NCBI RefSeq assembly: GCF_028553805.1
Contig: NZ_CP067140.1
Span: 558,001 to 622,000, forward strand
DNA: 64,000 bases
Direction of reading: 5' to 3'
Origin: Paracoccus saliphilus
GTDB lineage: Bacteria > Pseudomonadota > Alphaproteobacteria > Rhodobacterales > Rhodobacteraceae
Part shown: piece after piece, positions 50,883 to 60,630 of the stretch
Position numbering within the stretch: the first letter of the stretch is position 1
Layout: each line of letters starts with the position of its first letter
Position numbers and translations under genes: made by a program
The notes under the pieces: generated by a model
What the model was told of the DNA's origin: nothing
The model's database searches: none
The model's input: only the letters and a program-made list of their open reading frames with translations

Positions 50883-53039
50883 TCAGCCGCGCAGCGCCTT
50901 GGCCTCTTTCCTTCGGGCATGCAGCGCCGGTTCAGTGTATCCCGAAGGCTGGTTCGCACCGTCGAAGATCAGGTTCTGCGCCGCTGCGAAGGCCGGGCCG
51001 TCGAATTTCGGCGCCATGGGAATATAGGCTGGATCGCCCGCATTCTGCCCATCGACCTTGACGGCCATGCGGCGAAGTGCGTCCTCGACCTCCTCGCGGC
51101 TGATCAGCCGCTGTTCCAACCAGTTTGCCATGTATTGCGCACTGATCCGGCAGGTGGCGCGGTCCTCCATCAGGGCGACATCATCGACATCCGGCACCTT
51201 GGAGCAGCCGATCCCCTGATCGACCCAACGCACGACATAGCCAAGGATACCCTGGCAGCTATTGTCCACCTCGCGCAGGATTTCGTCGCGCGCCATTGGT
51301 GTGGCGCCAATCAGGGCAGGGGTCAGCAGCAGGTCGGGATCGGGCATCGGTTCGCCCGCCAGTTCTTGCTGTCGCGCGGCCACATCGACCTTGTGGTAGT
51401 GCAGTGCATGCAAGGTTGCGGCGGTCGGGCTTGGGACCCACGCAGTATTCGCGCCCGCCATTGGATGGCCGATCTTGGCCTCCAGCATTTCGGCCATGGC
51501 GTCGGGCTTGGCCCACATGCCCTTGCCGATCTGTCCCTTGCCGCGCATTCCGCAGGCCAGCCCGATCAGCACATTCCCATCCTCGTAGGCCTGCAGCCAC
51601 GCGGATTTCCGCATTCCCTCGCGCCCGACAAAGGCACCGACCTGCATCGAAGTATGGATTTCGTCCCCGGTGCGGTCGAGGAAGCCCGTGTTGATGAATA
51701 CCACCCGATTGCGGATCGCGTGAATGCAGGCGGCGAGATTGGCCGAGGTCCGCCGCTCTTCGTCCATCAGTCCCAGCTTGACGGTATTGGCAGGCAGGCC
51801 CATGACCTTCTCGACATGGGTAAAGACGCGGTCGGTGAAGGCGGCCTCGTCAGGGCCATGCAGCTTCGGCTTGACCACATAGATAGAGCCCGCACGGCTG
51901 TTGCGCGGGCCTTCGCCCCGCTTCAGGTCATGCAGGGCGCAGGCGATGGTTACCATCGCGTCCATCAGCCCCTCGGGCGTGTCCTCGCCGTTCCGGCGCA
52001 CCACATCGGTATTCATCAGCAGGCCGACATTGCGCACCAGCAGCAGGGCCCGCCCCGGCAGTGAGATCAGGCTGCCATCAGGCCGCGTCAATTCGCGGTC
52101 ATCGGCCAGTCGGCGGGTCATGCTCTTGCCGCCTTTCTCGAATGTCTCGGCCAGATCGCCTTTCATCAGCCCCAGCCAGTTGGCGTAAACCCCGATCTTG
52201 TCTTCGGCATCGACGGCGGCGACGCTGTCCTCGCAATCCTGGATTGCGGTCAGCGCGGCCTCGATCACGACATCGCGCAGGCCCGAAGCCGAGGCCGCCC
52301 CGATCGGATGATCGGGATTGACAACCAACTCGACATGCAGCCGGTGATGGCGCAATACATGGGCGGTATCCTTGCCCTCCTGCCGGGTGCCGATGAATGC
52401 CGAAGGGGCGGCCAGCCTGACCTCGGTCCCGTCAACCAGCGCGACCAGCCCGCTTGCATCGGCCCGATAAGCCGTGACCCCGGAATGGCTGCCCGATTCC
52501 AGCGGGAATGTCTCGTCCAGGAATTGTGCCGCCCGTGCCACCACGGCATCGCGGCGAGCCGGATCGATTCCGCCACCTGCCGGGGGCGGCCCCATCACAT
52601 CGGTCCCGTAAAGCGCATCGTAAAGCGAACCCCAACGCGCATTGGCCGCGTTCAGGGCAAAGCGGGCATTGCTGACCGGCACGACCAGTTGCGGTCCGGC
52701 AATGCTGGCGATCTCAGGATCTATCGCCCCATTTTCGATGCTGAAAGGCGCGGGCTGAGGAACCAGATAGCCGATTTCTGTCAGGAAGGCCCGATAGGCC
52801 GCCGCATCCCATGGTTGATTGCCGCGTGCCTTGTGCCATTCGTCGATGACCGCCTGCAATTCGTCTCGCCGGGTTAACAGGGCCCTGTTTTCTGCAGTGA
52901 AGCCATCCAGCAATTCGGCATAGCCCGACCAGAAGTGATCCGCATCGATATCTGTTCCCGGCAGGACCTGCTCTTCGATGAAGTGGGCGAAAGCCTGATC
53001 GACCTCCAAACCGTGGCGTTGGATATATGTGGCTTTCAT
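50883..53039 (-). CDS. glcB: Malate synthase G
   Basis: A 718-residue glyoxylate-cycle enzyme joining acetyl-CoA and glyoxylate. Motifs for the G form: AIQDCEDSVAAVDAEDKIG, LPGRALLLVRNVGLLMNTDV, VFINTGFLDRTGDEIHTSM (catalytic region), and the C-terminal GILGYVVRWVDQGIGCSKVP with the Asp base in the loop VDDVALMEDRATCRIS. ATG 53039 is preceded by GAGAAG and gives the usual length (about 720). Monocistronic, divergent from yghU with a 300-bp shared control region. Confidence 0.95.
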   Translation of the reverse strand: MKATYIQRHGLEVDQAFAHFIEEQVLPGTDIDADHFWSGYAELLDGFTAENRALLTRRDELQAVIDEWHKARGNQPWDAAAYRAFLTEIGYLVPQPAPFSIENGAIDPEIASIAGPQLVVPVSNARFALNAANARWGSLYDALYGTDVMGPPPAGGGIDPARRDAVVARAAQFLDETFPLESGSHSGVTAYRADASGLVALVDGTEVRLAAPSAFIGTRQEGKDTAHVLRHHRLHVELVVNPDHPIGAASASGLRDVVIEAALTAIQDCEDSVAAVDAEDKIGVYANWLGLMKGDLAETFEKGGKSMTRRLADDRELTRPDGSLISLPGRALLLVRNVGLLMNTDVVRRNGEDTPEGLMDAMVTIACALHDLKRGEGPRNSRAGSIYVVKPKLHGPDEAAFTDRVFTHVEKVMGLPANTVKLGLMDEERRTSANLAACIHAIRNRVVFINTGFLDRTGDEIHTSMQVGAFVGREGMRKSAWLQAYEDGNVLIGLACGMRGKGQIGKGMWAKPDAMAEMLEAKIGHPMAGANTAWVPSPTAATLHALHYHKVDVAARQQELAGEPMPDPDLLLTPALIGATPMARDEILREVDNSCQGILGYVVRWVDQGIGCSKVPDVDDVALMEDRATCRISAQYMANWLEQRLISREEVEDALRRMAVKVDGQNAGDPAYIPMAPKFDGPAFAAAQNLIFDGANQPSGYTEPALHARRKEAKALRG

Positions 53040-53126
53040 CTTCTCGGACCTTCTGTCTGGGTAATCGGCACTGGCCATTGGGGGCCGCATATCTGTGCCG
53101 TTTCGGCGATTCCGCTGGTGTCTGGT

Positions 53127-53154
53127 GTTTCGGTATACCGTCGCAGACCGAAAC
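53127..53154. promoter_or_regulatory. Inverted repeat GTTTCGG-N14-CCGAAAC in glcB upstream region
   Basis: A 7-bp perfect dyad with 14-bp spacing located 88 bp upstream of the glcB start. Possible operator for a glyoxylate or acetate regulator. The rest of the glcB-yghU interval shows a small AT palindrome GGAAAAATTTTCC at 53201-53213 and nothing else recognisable. Confidence 0.35.
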
Positions 53155-53217
53155 TCAAACCCGAGCTAAGCCAAGCCGTGATCACTTCCAAGAGATTTCA
53201 GGAAAAATTTTCCAGAA

Positions 53218-53342
53218 TGAACGAGGAGGCCCCCAAAAAGGGGGGGACGATCCGGGTTCTTGCATTCTCCGCAATTCCGAATTGCACAACCGTGCCGGGT
53301 TCCCTATGTCTCGGGCATCCCCCTCAGGAGGTCACATCATGA
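53218..53342 (+). other. Possible small leader ORF coupled to yghU
   Basis: A 41-codon open frame starting MNEEAPKKGGTIRVLAFS, whose stop overlaps the yghU start in an ATGA arrangement. No ribosome-binding site is visible before its ATG and it has no recognised family, so it may be chance; the overlap is the only support. Confidence 0.2.
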
Positions 53343-54202
53343 ACGATACGCAATATCAGCCACCCAAGGTCTGGACCTGGGATGCAGAGAATGGCGGCGA
53401 TTGGGCGGGCATCAACCGGCCCACCTCCGGCGCGCAGTTCGATCGGGACCTGCCGGTCGGCAAACATCCGTTCCAGCTTTATTCGCTTGCCACGCCCAAC
53501 GGGCAGAAGGTCACGATCCTGCTGGAGGAGCTTCTCGCCGCCGGTGAGAGTGGCGCGGAATATGACGCATGGCTGATCAAGATCGGCGACAGCGATCAGT
53601 TCTCTTCGGGTTTTGTTGCTGCCAATCCGAACTCCAAGATTCCCGCGATGGTGGATCGTTCGGGTGATCAACCCGTCCGGGTCTTCGAATCCGGCCATAT
53701 CCTGCTGTATCTGGCCGACAAGTTCGGTCGCTTCCTGCCGCGCGACCATGCCGCCCGGACAGAGGCGATGAACTGGTTGTTCTGGCTGCAGGGCTCGGCG
53801 CCCTATCTGGGTGGTGGCTTCGGGCATTTCTATGCTTACGCACCCTATCCGATGCAATATCCCATCGACCGCTTCACCATGGAGGCCAAGCGGCAGATGC
53901 ACCTTCTGGACAGCACGCTCGCCGAGCGCCGTTTTATCGGCGGCGAGGAATACAGCATTGCCGATATGGCGATTTGGCCCTGGTACGGGAACCTGGTTTT
54001 CGGCAAGCAATATGATGCGGGTGAGTTCCTGAATGTCTCGGAATACAAGCATCTGCGGCGTTGGGCGGACGAGATCGCGGAACGTCCCGCTGTGCAGCGT
54101 GGCCGGATCGTCAACCGCAGGAACGGCGAGCCGTGGGAACAGATGGACGAGCGGCACGACGCCTTGGATTTCGACAAGCTGCCCCAGAGACCGGCAGAGT
54201 AG
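53339..54202 (+). CDS. yghU: Glutathione-dependent disulfide-bond oxidoreductase YghU
   Basis: A 287-residue Nu-class GST relative: PPKVWTWDAENGGDWAGINR N-terminal arm, thioredoxin-like domain LYSLATPNGQKVTILLEELL, GFVAANPNSKIPAMVDRSGD and VFESGHILLYLADKFGRFLP, and helical C-domain (YLGGGFGHFYAYAPYPMQYP). Binds two glutathiones and reduces disulfides or peroxides. CAGGAGG precedes ATG 53339. Divergent from glcB. Confidence 0.94.
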   Translation: MNDTQYQPPKVWTWDAENGGDWAGINRPTSGAQFDRDLPVGKHPFQLYSLATPNGQKVTILLEELLAAGESGAEYDAWLIKIGDSDQFSSGFVAANPNSKIPAMVDRSGDQPVRVFESGHILLYLADKFGRFLPRDHAARTEAMNWLFWLQGSAPYLGGGFGHFYAYAPYPMQYPIDRFTMEAKRQMHLLDSTLAERRFIGGEEYSIADMAIWPWYGNLVFGKQYDAGEFLNVSEYKHLRRWADEIAERPAVQRGRIVNRRNGEPWEQMDERHDALDFDKLPQRPAE

Positions 54203-54263
54203 GGCCGGCATTCCATCTGTTATATAGGTCGGAATAATCTTCCGCACCTAGCTCTATTTTCAT

Positions 54264-54295
54264 CTACCACACCAGAAAACTTGCAGGTGTGGTAG
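54264..54295. repeat. 10-bp inverted repeat between convergent yghU and transglutaminase genes
   Basis: CTACCACACC-N12-GGTGTGGTAG. Located 60 bp after yghU and 90 bp from the stop of the transglutaminase gene. No U-run on either side; possible weak bidirectional terminator. Confidence 0.45.
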
Positions 54296-54384
54296 GGCTT
54301 GAACTGTTGGAACGTAGATCGCTTGCCTGAAATCAGCCAATGCTGTCTCGCCCGTGCCGCGGGTGAGGTGCGGATGGTGTCTGG

Positions 54385-55194
54385 CTATTGCGCCATCTCT
54401 TGCACCTGCACAGTGACTGCCAGCCTCTCTGCTCCGCTGCCCATCGCAACTCCGCGGATCGGGGCGGCGTCGATCGCATCCAGGCCGGAGCCAAGGCGGA
54501 CATAGCGCTCATCCGGGCAGCATCCATTCGCCGCGTCGAAGCCGACCCAGCCCAGATTGCCGACATGAATTTCGGCCCATGCATGGGCAGATTCATGCGC
54601 TTGGCCGTCGAGGGTCGAGTGCAGATAGCCCGAGACATAGCGCGCGGGCAGATCGTGCAGGCGGGCGAGTGTGATCAGCGCGTGGGCATGATCCTGACAA
54701 ACGCCTTCGCCCAGGGCAAGCGCCTCGGCGGCGGTGGTCTGTGCCTGAGTCACACCGGGGCGAAAGGCGATGACTTCGTTGATCGTGGCCGACAGCTTGT
54801 GCCCCAGATCCAGCGCGTCGTCATGCGTTGTGACCGATCGCGCCAGCTTGCGCAGCGCCTGATCCGGGGCTGTGGCGCGAGTGTCGCGAAGATAGGCGAG
54901 CGGATGGATCATCTCGCGATGGCCGCGCAGCACGCCTGCGGTGTCGCGGGTTTCGACATGGCCGGTGATCCGCACGGTGGCCTCATCGGCCGGACCACGC
55001 AGGGTCCAGCCCTCGATCCAGTCGCCCGCGCCGTCGCGGAACCCCGGCCCCCGGATGCCGTCCGGGATCTCGATCAGCCAGTCATGAGTTTTCTGCCCCT
55101 CGAAGATCGAGGGCGTCAGGCGAAGGCTTTGCACGAGGTTGCGGATCGGCTGGTCATAGCCATAGACGGTTTCATGCGAGATACGCAGTTTCAT
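54385..55194 (-). CDS. Transglutaminase-like cysteine peptidase family protein
   Basis: A 269-residue protein with an N-terminal beta domain (MKLRISHETVYGYDQPIRNL VQS region, SLRLTPSIFEGQKTHDW) and a transglutaminase core with complete triad: Cys in LGEGVCQDHAHALI, His in ESAHAWAEIHVGNLG and Asp in GFDAANGCCPDE. Typical third partner of the circularly permuted ATP-grasp and alpha-E proteins encoded upstream. Three bases separate it from the alpha-E gene. Confidence 0.92.
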   Translation of the reverse strand: MKLRISHETVYGYDQPIRNLVQSLRLTPSIFEGQKTHDWLIEIPDGIRGPGFRDGAGDWIEGWTLRGPADEATVRITGHVETRDTAGVLRGHREMIHPLAYLRDTRATAPDQALRKLARSVTTHDDALDLGHKLSATINEVIAFRPGVTQAQTTAAEALALGEGVCQDHAHALITLARLHDLPARYVSGYLHSTLDGQAHESAHAWAEIHVGNLGWVGFDAANGCCPDERYVRLGSGLDAIDAAPIRGVAMGSGAERLAVTVQVQEMAQ

Positions 55195-55197
55195 GGA

Positions 55198-56154
55198 TCA
55201 CGACCCTCCCAACAGGTAATCTTGGTGCACCAGGTTCGAGACGGCGCTGATCTCGCCTATGAACCAGCTGAGGAATTCGTGCAGCCCCTCGTCGAAGATC
55301 GTGTCGATATCGCGTGCCTGTAGGGCGTCCAGCGTCGCGCGGGCCTGGTTGCGGGCAGTGGCGGGCGCGTTCTCGCCATAGCGCCGGACCAGCCCGTCCA
55401 GATGCCAGACCGTTTCGTAGAGCGAGGTGATCAGCGAACGCGGGCTTTCTCCGTTCAGGATCAGGAAATCGGCTACCCGCGCGGCGGTGATGTCGCCGCC
55501 GTAAGCCCAGTGAAAGGCGCGATGTGCCGACAGCGCGCGCAGGATCACCATCCATTGATAGGTATCGAGGCCAGAGCCTACGAACTCGATTCGGGGCAGC
55601 AGCACGAAATATTTCACGTCCAGCAGCCGGGCAGTGGCGTCGGCGCGCTCCAGCCCGAAACCGGTATGCATGAAATGCCAACCGTCATTGCGAAGCTGCG
55701 TGGCATTGATCGCTCCGCGCACGGTCGAGGTATGGCTGGTGGTGAAATCGGTGAGTGTCGCGGTGTCCAGCTTGGCTCTCGGCGTTTTATCGATCTTGCG
55801 CAATTCCTGATAGGCGACATTCAGCGCGTCCCAGACTTGGCTGGTCAATGCCGTGCGCACGATCCGGCCACTTTCGCGAGCCTTCTCGATGCAGGAATAG
55901 ACAGATGATGGGTTATCCCGGTCGAAGAAGGTGAACTCCTCGATATTCTCCTGCGTGATTTCGCTGTATTTCTGCTGAAACAGGCCGGAATTACCCGATG
56001 CCTGTAAAAGCGAGTTCCATTCGTTCTGATATCCTACCGCGGTATTAGGCAGCAGCGTGATGCGCTGGCCCACTTCAAGCAGGCGGGCGGCGGTTTCGGC
56101 GCGCTCCAGGTGGCGGCCCATCCAGAACAGGTTGGAGGCGGTGCGGCTGAGCAT
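55198..56154 (-). CDS. Alpha-E domain-containing protein
   Basis: A 318-residue all-helical protein with the alpha-E (DUF403) signature: MLSRTASNLFWMGRHLERAE at the N-terminus, DNPSSVYSCIEKARESGRIV, GWHFMHTGFGLERADATARL and FLILNGESPRSLITSLYETV. Function unknown; always near a permuted ATP-grasp enzyme and a transglutaminase, thought to act in synthesis or modification of a peptide. 15 bp after the ATP-grasp gene. Confidence 0.94.
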   Translation of the reverse strand: MLSRTASNLFWMGRHLERAETAARLLEVGQRITLLPNTAVGYQNEWNSLLQASGNSGLFQQKYSEITQENIEEFTFFDRDNPSSVYSCIEKARESGRIVRTALTSQVWDALNVAYQELRKIDKTPRAKLDTATLTDFTTSHTSTVRGAINATQLRNDGWHFMHTGFGLERADATARLLDVKYFVLLPRIEFVGSGLDTYQWMVILRALSAHRAFHWAYGGDITAARVADFLILNGESPRSLITSLYETVWHLDGLVRRYGENAPATARNQARATLDALQARDIDTIFDEGLHEFLSWFIGEISAVSNLVHQDYLLGGS

Positions 56155-56169
56155 CTCTGATCCCTCCCT

Positions 56170-57579
56170 TTATTCCGACAGGACCCAGGTGTCCTTGACG
56201 CCACCGCCCTGAGACGAGTTGACGACAAGGCTGCCTTCGCGCAGCGCCACACGGGTCAGGCCGCCCGGTACAAGTTCGATACGGTCCCCGCAAAGACAGT
56301 AGGGGCGCAGATCGACATGGCGCGGTGCGACTCCTTCTTCGACGAAGGTCGGGCAGGTAGAGAGCGACAGGGTGGGTTGGGCGATGTAGTTCGAGGGGTT
56401 GGCCTCGATCTTCTTGCGGAAGGTTTCGATTTCCTCCTTGCTGGCCTTTGGTCCGACCAGCATGCCGTAACCACCAGAACCGTGAACCTCCTTCACTACG
56501 AGATCGGGGAGGTTGGCCATGACATATTTGTAATCCTCGTCTTTCCACAGCGTCCAGGTCTGGACATTGTTCAGCATCGGCTCTTCGCCAAGGTAGAAGC
56601 GGATCATCTCGGGGACGAAGGTATAGACTGCCTTGTCATCGGCCACGCCCGCGCCGGGGGCCGAGCAGATCGACACTCCCCCCGAGCGATAGACATCCAT
56701 TAGCCCCGGAATGCCCAGCATGGAATCGGGACGGAAGCAAAGTGGGTCGAGAAACGGGTCGTCGATCCGGCGATAGATGACATCGACGCGCTTTGGCCCC
56801 TGCGTGGTGCGCATATAGACGAATTCGCCATCGACGAAGAGATCCTGCCCCTCGACCAGTTCGACGCCCATCAGGTTGGCGAGAAAGCTGTGCTCGTAAT
56901 AGGCGCTGTTGTAGTGGCCCGGCGTCAGGATCACACAGGTCGGGCGGCTGTCGCATTTCGTGGGCGCCACCGATTCCAGGGTCCGGCGCAGCAATTCGGG
57001 ATATTGCTCCACCGGTTCGATTCGGTTGTTGCGGAAAAGTTGCGGGAACATGCGCATCATGATCTCGCGGTTTTCCAGCATGTAGCTGACGCCCGACGGC
57101 GTCCGGCAATTATCCTCGAGAACGAAGAACTCGTCCTTGCCGGTGCGGACAAGATCGATGCCGATGATATGGCTATAGACGCCACGCGGGGGCACGATGC
57201 CCACGACGGCTTTTTCATAGGCTTCGTTCCGATAGACCAGCCGCGCCGGGATACGGCCCGCGCGGATGATTTCGCCTCGTCCATAGACATCGCGCAGAAA
57301 GGCGTTCAGGGCGCGGGCGCGCTGCTTGATACCGCGTTCCAGCTTGCGCCATTCGGATTGCTCGAAGACGCGGGGCATCATGTCGAAGGGGATCAACCGG
57401 TCGGGATCGCCGCCTTCGCCATACACTGCAAAAGTAATGCCGATGCGCCGGAACAGTGCCTCTGCTTCGGCCTGTTTCATTTGCCGGAGTTCTTCCGGCA
57501 TAGTTCTCACCCATTCGTTGAGGCGTGCGTAGGGTTCGCGGACGGCTTCAGCCTCGAACATCTCGTTATAGCAAACCAT
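56170..57579 (-). CDS. Circularly permuted type 2 ATP-grasp protein
   Basis: A 469-residue ligase-like protein: FDMMPRVFEQSEWRKLERGI and RALNAFLRDVYGRGEIIRAG at the start of the fold, ILTPGHYNSAYYEHSFLANL, EGQDLFVDGEFVYMRTTQGP, LVVKEVHGSGGYGMLVGPKA (nucleotide-binding) and IAQPTLSLSTCPTF. Permuted ATP-grasp enzymes form amide or peptide bonds from acyl phosphates. ATG 57579 has GGGGG(A) upstream; first gene of the three-gene operon. Confidence 0.93.
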   Translation of the reverse strand: MVCYNEMFEAEAVREPYARLNEWVRTMPEELRQMKQAEAEALFRRIGITFAVYGEGGDPDRLIPFDMMPRVFEQSEWRKLERGIKQRARALNAFLRDVYGRGEIIRAGRIPARLVYRNEAYEKAVVGIVPPRGVYSHIIGIDLVRTGKDEFFVLEDNCRTPSGVSYMLENREIMMRMFPQLFRNNRIEPVEQYPELLRRTLESVAPTKCDSRPTCVILTPGHYNSAYYEHSFLANLMGVELVEGQDLFVDGEFVYMRTTQGPKRVDVIYRRIDDPFLDPLCFRPDSMLGIPGLMDVYRSGGVSICSAPGAGVADDKAVYTFVPEMIRFYLGEEPMLNNVQTWTLWKDEDYKYVMANLPDLVVKEVHGSGGYGMLVGPKASKEEIETFRKKIEANPSNYIAQPTLSLSTCPTFVEEGVAPRHVDLRPYCLCGDRIELVPGGLTRVALREGSLVVNSSQGGGVKDTWVLSE

Positions 57580-57792
57580 GATTCCCCCGAACTCCGGACA
57601 CAGACCCTTTAAGGGCATTCCAAGGTTGATGATCGGAGAGAGATCCGGCGAAGTCTATAGCGGAAAGGTCTTCGCCGTGCGAAAACCCGCCTTGTTCCGG
57701 CACTGCCGAGGCCGCGCTGGCGTTCAAGAGTTGGTCCGTCGATGTTTTGGGCAGTTTGAAAATATGCCCCAATTCGCGATCAGGGGGTGCGA

Positions 57793-58314
57793 TTATTCCT
57801 CGGGGCGGGGAGGGGCGCTTGGGGTGCGGGCGCCCGCACGCTGCCAGCGCTGTTGTTCCGCTTGGGAATCGAGCGACATGGGTCTGTAGGCGCGGTGATA
57901 GACGCTGGTTCCCGCCAGGCGCTCAAGCGGGCGGGGCTTGTTGCGCTCCCGCCATTTCTGGTCGGCCTGTGCGAGTGTCGTGCGGATGGCGGGGTCGTTA
58001 CCCGAGCGGGAGGCATAGGCCACCATCGTCTGATCCGACGCGGCAACGCCTTGATCGGTCAGTGCGGCGGGATTGCCGCCCATGGCGCCCACAGCATCCG
58101 CGACCGGGGTCGGGTCGGTGAGGTTGGAGCTGCCCGGCGTCGGGGTGGGCAACAGGGCCAGATCCGGGGGCATGCTGATCGGCTTGGTGGGCAGGATCGC
58201 GAATTCGTCCGGCGAATTCTGCCCCCTTTCCAGATTCATCAGCTTTGGATCACCGCCGCATGCGGTCATGCCCATCAGTGCCGCGATGCCGATTGTCAGC
58301 GAGATTGCCCGCAT
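57793..58314 (-). CDS. DUF3035 lipoprotein (BamF-type beta-barrel assembly factor)
   Basis: A 173-residue lipoprotein: signal peptide with lipobox MGMTAC (Cys lipidated), then a Pro-rich acidic body PDEFAILPTKPISMPPDLAL and a C-terminal helical part (DPAIRTTLAQADQKWRERNK). DEFAVL and P-PLxLPPdl-like features identify DUF3035, annotated as a BAM-complex subunit in alphaproteobacteria. AAAGGGGCGGAG before ATG 58314. Directly downstream of lspA, whose product processes it. Confidence 0.85.
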   Translation of the reverse strand: MRAISLTIGIAALMGMTACGGDPKLMNLERGQNSPDEFAILPTKPISMPPDLALLPTPTPGSSNLTDPTPVADAVGAMGGNPAALTDQGVAASDQTMVAYASRSGNDPAIRTTLAQADQKWRERNKPRPLERLAGTSVYHRAYRPMSLDSQAEQQRWQRAGARTPSAPPRPEE

Positions 58315-58343
58315 TCTCCGCCCCTTTATCATTCTGCCCTGTT

Positions 58344-58982
58344 CTAACGCGAATTATCGGCCTCGTCACGGGGCTTGTCGCTCTTGGGTTTTTCGCGTGG
58401 TTTTCTTGCCGGTTTTACCGGTTCCGGATCGGCTTTCTTTTGCGGCATCAGAACCAGCCCGATAGCCCCGGCGAAGATCGAGATGTCCGCGACGTTAAAG
58501 CTGTAGGGATTCTGCCAGTTGGGCAACGACATGTTCAGGAAATCCGCGACGGCACCATAGGTAACCCGGTCAATCACGTTGCCAAGCGCGCCGCCAATCA
58601 GCAATCCGGCGGATATCCGCGCAAGGAGGCCCGGGGCCGCCCGCCAGATCCAGATCCAGACCCAGAGTGAAATCGCCAATGCAATGCCGATCAGCACCCA
58701 ACGCATGGTGTTTTGTTCGGATGAAAACAGCCCGAAATTCACGCCCTGGTTCCACGCCATGCGCAGGTTGATCCAGGGGGGCAGCACGTCGATCTCGTGC
58801 CGCCGGTCGAGTTGCAGCACATGCACGACCCAGTATTTCAGTGCCTGGTCCATCGCTATGATCGCGGCCGTGATCCAGCCGGTCAGCCGCATATCGGCAC
58901 GGATCGGCTCGGGCGGCCCCTTTGGCCGGCGCGCGCGGGGAGCCTTGGGTTTGACACCCTCGAATTTCGGAGCCTCGGCCAT
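58344..58982 (-). CDS. lspA: Lipoprotein signal peptidase (signal peptidase II)
   Basis: A 212-residue inner-membrane aspartic peptidase. Four hydrophobic helices, with the catalytic Asp pair in GNVIDRVTYGAVADFLNM and FNVADISIFAGA and the conserved MAWNQGVNFGLFS loop. Longer than the usual 160-170 because of a basic Pro-rich N-terminal extension (VKPKAPRARRPKGPPEP) and a basic C-terminal tail (ARKPREKPKSDKPRDE), both cytosolic. ATG overlaps the purH stop by one base. Confidence 0.95.
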   Translation of the reverse strand: MAEAPKFEGVKPKAPRARRPKGPPEPIRADMRLTGWITAAIIAMDQALKYWVVHVLQLDRRHEIDVLPPWINLRMAWNQGVNFGLFSSEQNTMRWVLIGIALAISLWVWIWIWRAAPGLLARISAGLLIGGALGNVIDRVTYGAVADFLNMSLPNWQNPYSFNVADISIFAGAIGLVLMPQKKADPEPVKPARKPREKPKSDKPRDEADNSR

Positions 58983-60571
58983 CAGTGACGGAAATGACGC
59001 TGGCCGGTGAAGACCATTGCCAAGCCAAGGCGGTTGGCCGCCGCGATCACCTCGTCGTCGCGCATCGAGCCGCCCGGCTGGATTACCGCTTTCGCACCTG
59101 CCTCGGCCAGCGCTTCGATCCCATCGGCAAAGGGGAAGAAGGCGTCAGAGGCGACCGCCGCGCCCTCGGTTGGCGGTTGGGACAGGCCAAGCGCCTCGGC
59201 CATGTCTTCGGATTTGCGGCGGCCGATGTGGGTGGAATCCACGCGGCTCATTTGGCCTGCGCCGATGCCGACGGTGGCCATATCCTTGGCATAGACGATG
59301 GCGTTGGATTTGACGTGTTTGGCGACGGTCCAGGCGAAGAGCAGATCGTTCAACTCGTCTTCCGAGGGCTGGCGCTCGGTCACGATTTTCAGCGCCTCGC
59401 GGGCGACATGGCCGTTATCGCGTCCTTGCACCAGAAACCCACCAGCGACCTGCCGGAATGTCGTCCCGGCGGCAGTCGGATCGGGTAGCCCGCCGGTGGT
59501 CAGCAGGCGCAGGTTCTTCTTGGCGGCAAAGACGCGTTTCGCGTCGTCATCGGCATCTGGCGCGATGACCACTTCGGTGAAGATCTTGACGATTTCCTCG
59601 GCGGTGGCGCCGTCCAGAGGCTGGTTCAGTGCCACGATCCCGCCGAAGGCAGAGGTCCGGTCGCAATCGAAGGCTCGCTTGTAGGCGTCAATGGCGGTGT
59701 TTCCGCGTGCTACACCGCAGGGATTGGCGTGCTTGATGATGGCGCAGGCCGGACCTTGGGCCGGGTCGAACTCGGCGGCCAGTTCGAAGGCCGCGTCGGT
59801 ATCGTTGATATTGTTGTAGGACAGTTCCTTGCCCTGCCATTGCTTGGCGCTGGCAACCCCGGGGCGCGTTTCGCCCGTGACGTAGAAGGCTGCCGATTGA
59901 TGCGGGTTCTCGCCATAGCGCAGCCCTTGGGCCAACGTCCCGGCAAAGGCGCGGCGGCGCGGGGTTTCCTCGCCGATGGCGCCCGCCATCCAGGTCGATA
60001 CGGCGGCGTCATAGGCGGCGGTGCGGGCATAGGCGATCTGCGCCTGGCGCTGGCGGAACTCCAATGTCGTGTGATCGTCGTTGGCGTCCAGCTCGGCCAG
60101 CAGGGCGTCGTAATCCTGCACATCCACGATGACGTTGACGAAGGCGTGATTCTTGGCCGCTGCCCGGATCATCGCCGGGCCGCCGATATCGATATTCTCG
60201 ATGCAGTCCTCGTAGGCGGCGCCCTTTGCCACGGTTTCCTCGAAGGGATAGAGGTTCACCACCAGCAGATCGATCGGGCCGATGCCATGCGCCTCCATCG
60301 CGGCCAGATGCTCGGCATTGTCGCGCAGGGCCAGCAATCCGCCGTGCACCGCGGGATGCAATGTCTTGACGCGGCCATCCATCATCTCGGGGAACCCGGT
60401 GACATCGGCGACATCCACCACGGTCAGCCCGGCTTCGCGCAGGGCCTTGGCGCTGCCCCCGGTCGAAAGCAGTTCGATGCCACGGGCAGACAGTTTCCGG
60501 GCGAATTCGATCAGCCCGGTCTTGTCGGAGACCGAGATCAGGGCGCGTTTCAGGGCGACGGGATGGGACAT
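58982..60571 (-). CDS. purH: Bifunctional AICAR formyltransferase/IMP cyclohydrolase
   Basis: A 529-residue enzyme for the last two steps of IMP synthesis. N-terminal IMP cyclohydrolase domain ([56 protein letters not shown]) and C-terminal transformylase ([31 protein letters not shown] with Lys-His pair, [18 protein letters not shown]). ATG 60571 gives the normal N-terminus. Coupled to lspA downstream. Confidence 0.97.
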   Translation of the reverse strand: MSHPVALKRALISVSDKTGLIEFARKLSARGIELLSTGGSAKALREAGLTVVDVADVTGFPEMMDGRVKTLHPAVHGGLLALRDNAEHLAAMEAHGIGPIDLLVVNLYPFEETVAKGAAYEDCIENIDIGGPAMIRAAAKNHAFVNVIVDVQDYDALLAELDANDDHTTLEFRQRQAQIAYARTAAYDAAVSTWMAGAIGEETPRRRAFAGTLAQGLRYGENPHQSAAFYVTGETRPGVASAKQWQGKELSYNNINDTDAAFELAAEFDPAQGPACAIIKHANPCGVARGNTAIDAYKRAFDCDRTSAFGGIVALNQPLDGATAEEIVKIFTEVVIAPDADDDAKRVFAAKKNLRLLTTGGLPDPTAAGTTFRQVAGGFLVQGRDNGHVAREALKIVTERQPSEDELNDLLFAWTVAKHVKSNAIVYAKDMATVGIGAGQMSRVDSTHIGRRKSEDMAEALGLSQPPTEGAAVASDAFFPFADGIEALAEAGAKAVIQPGGSMRDDEVIAAANRLGLAMVFTGQRHFRH

Positions 60572-60630
60572 GTGGGGCCTCGCATCTGGTTTGGTGATCA
60601 ACTAACCGCCTGCGGGCCGAAGGTCCAGCG

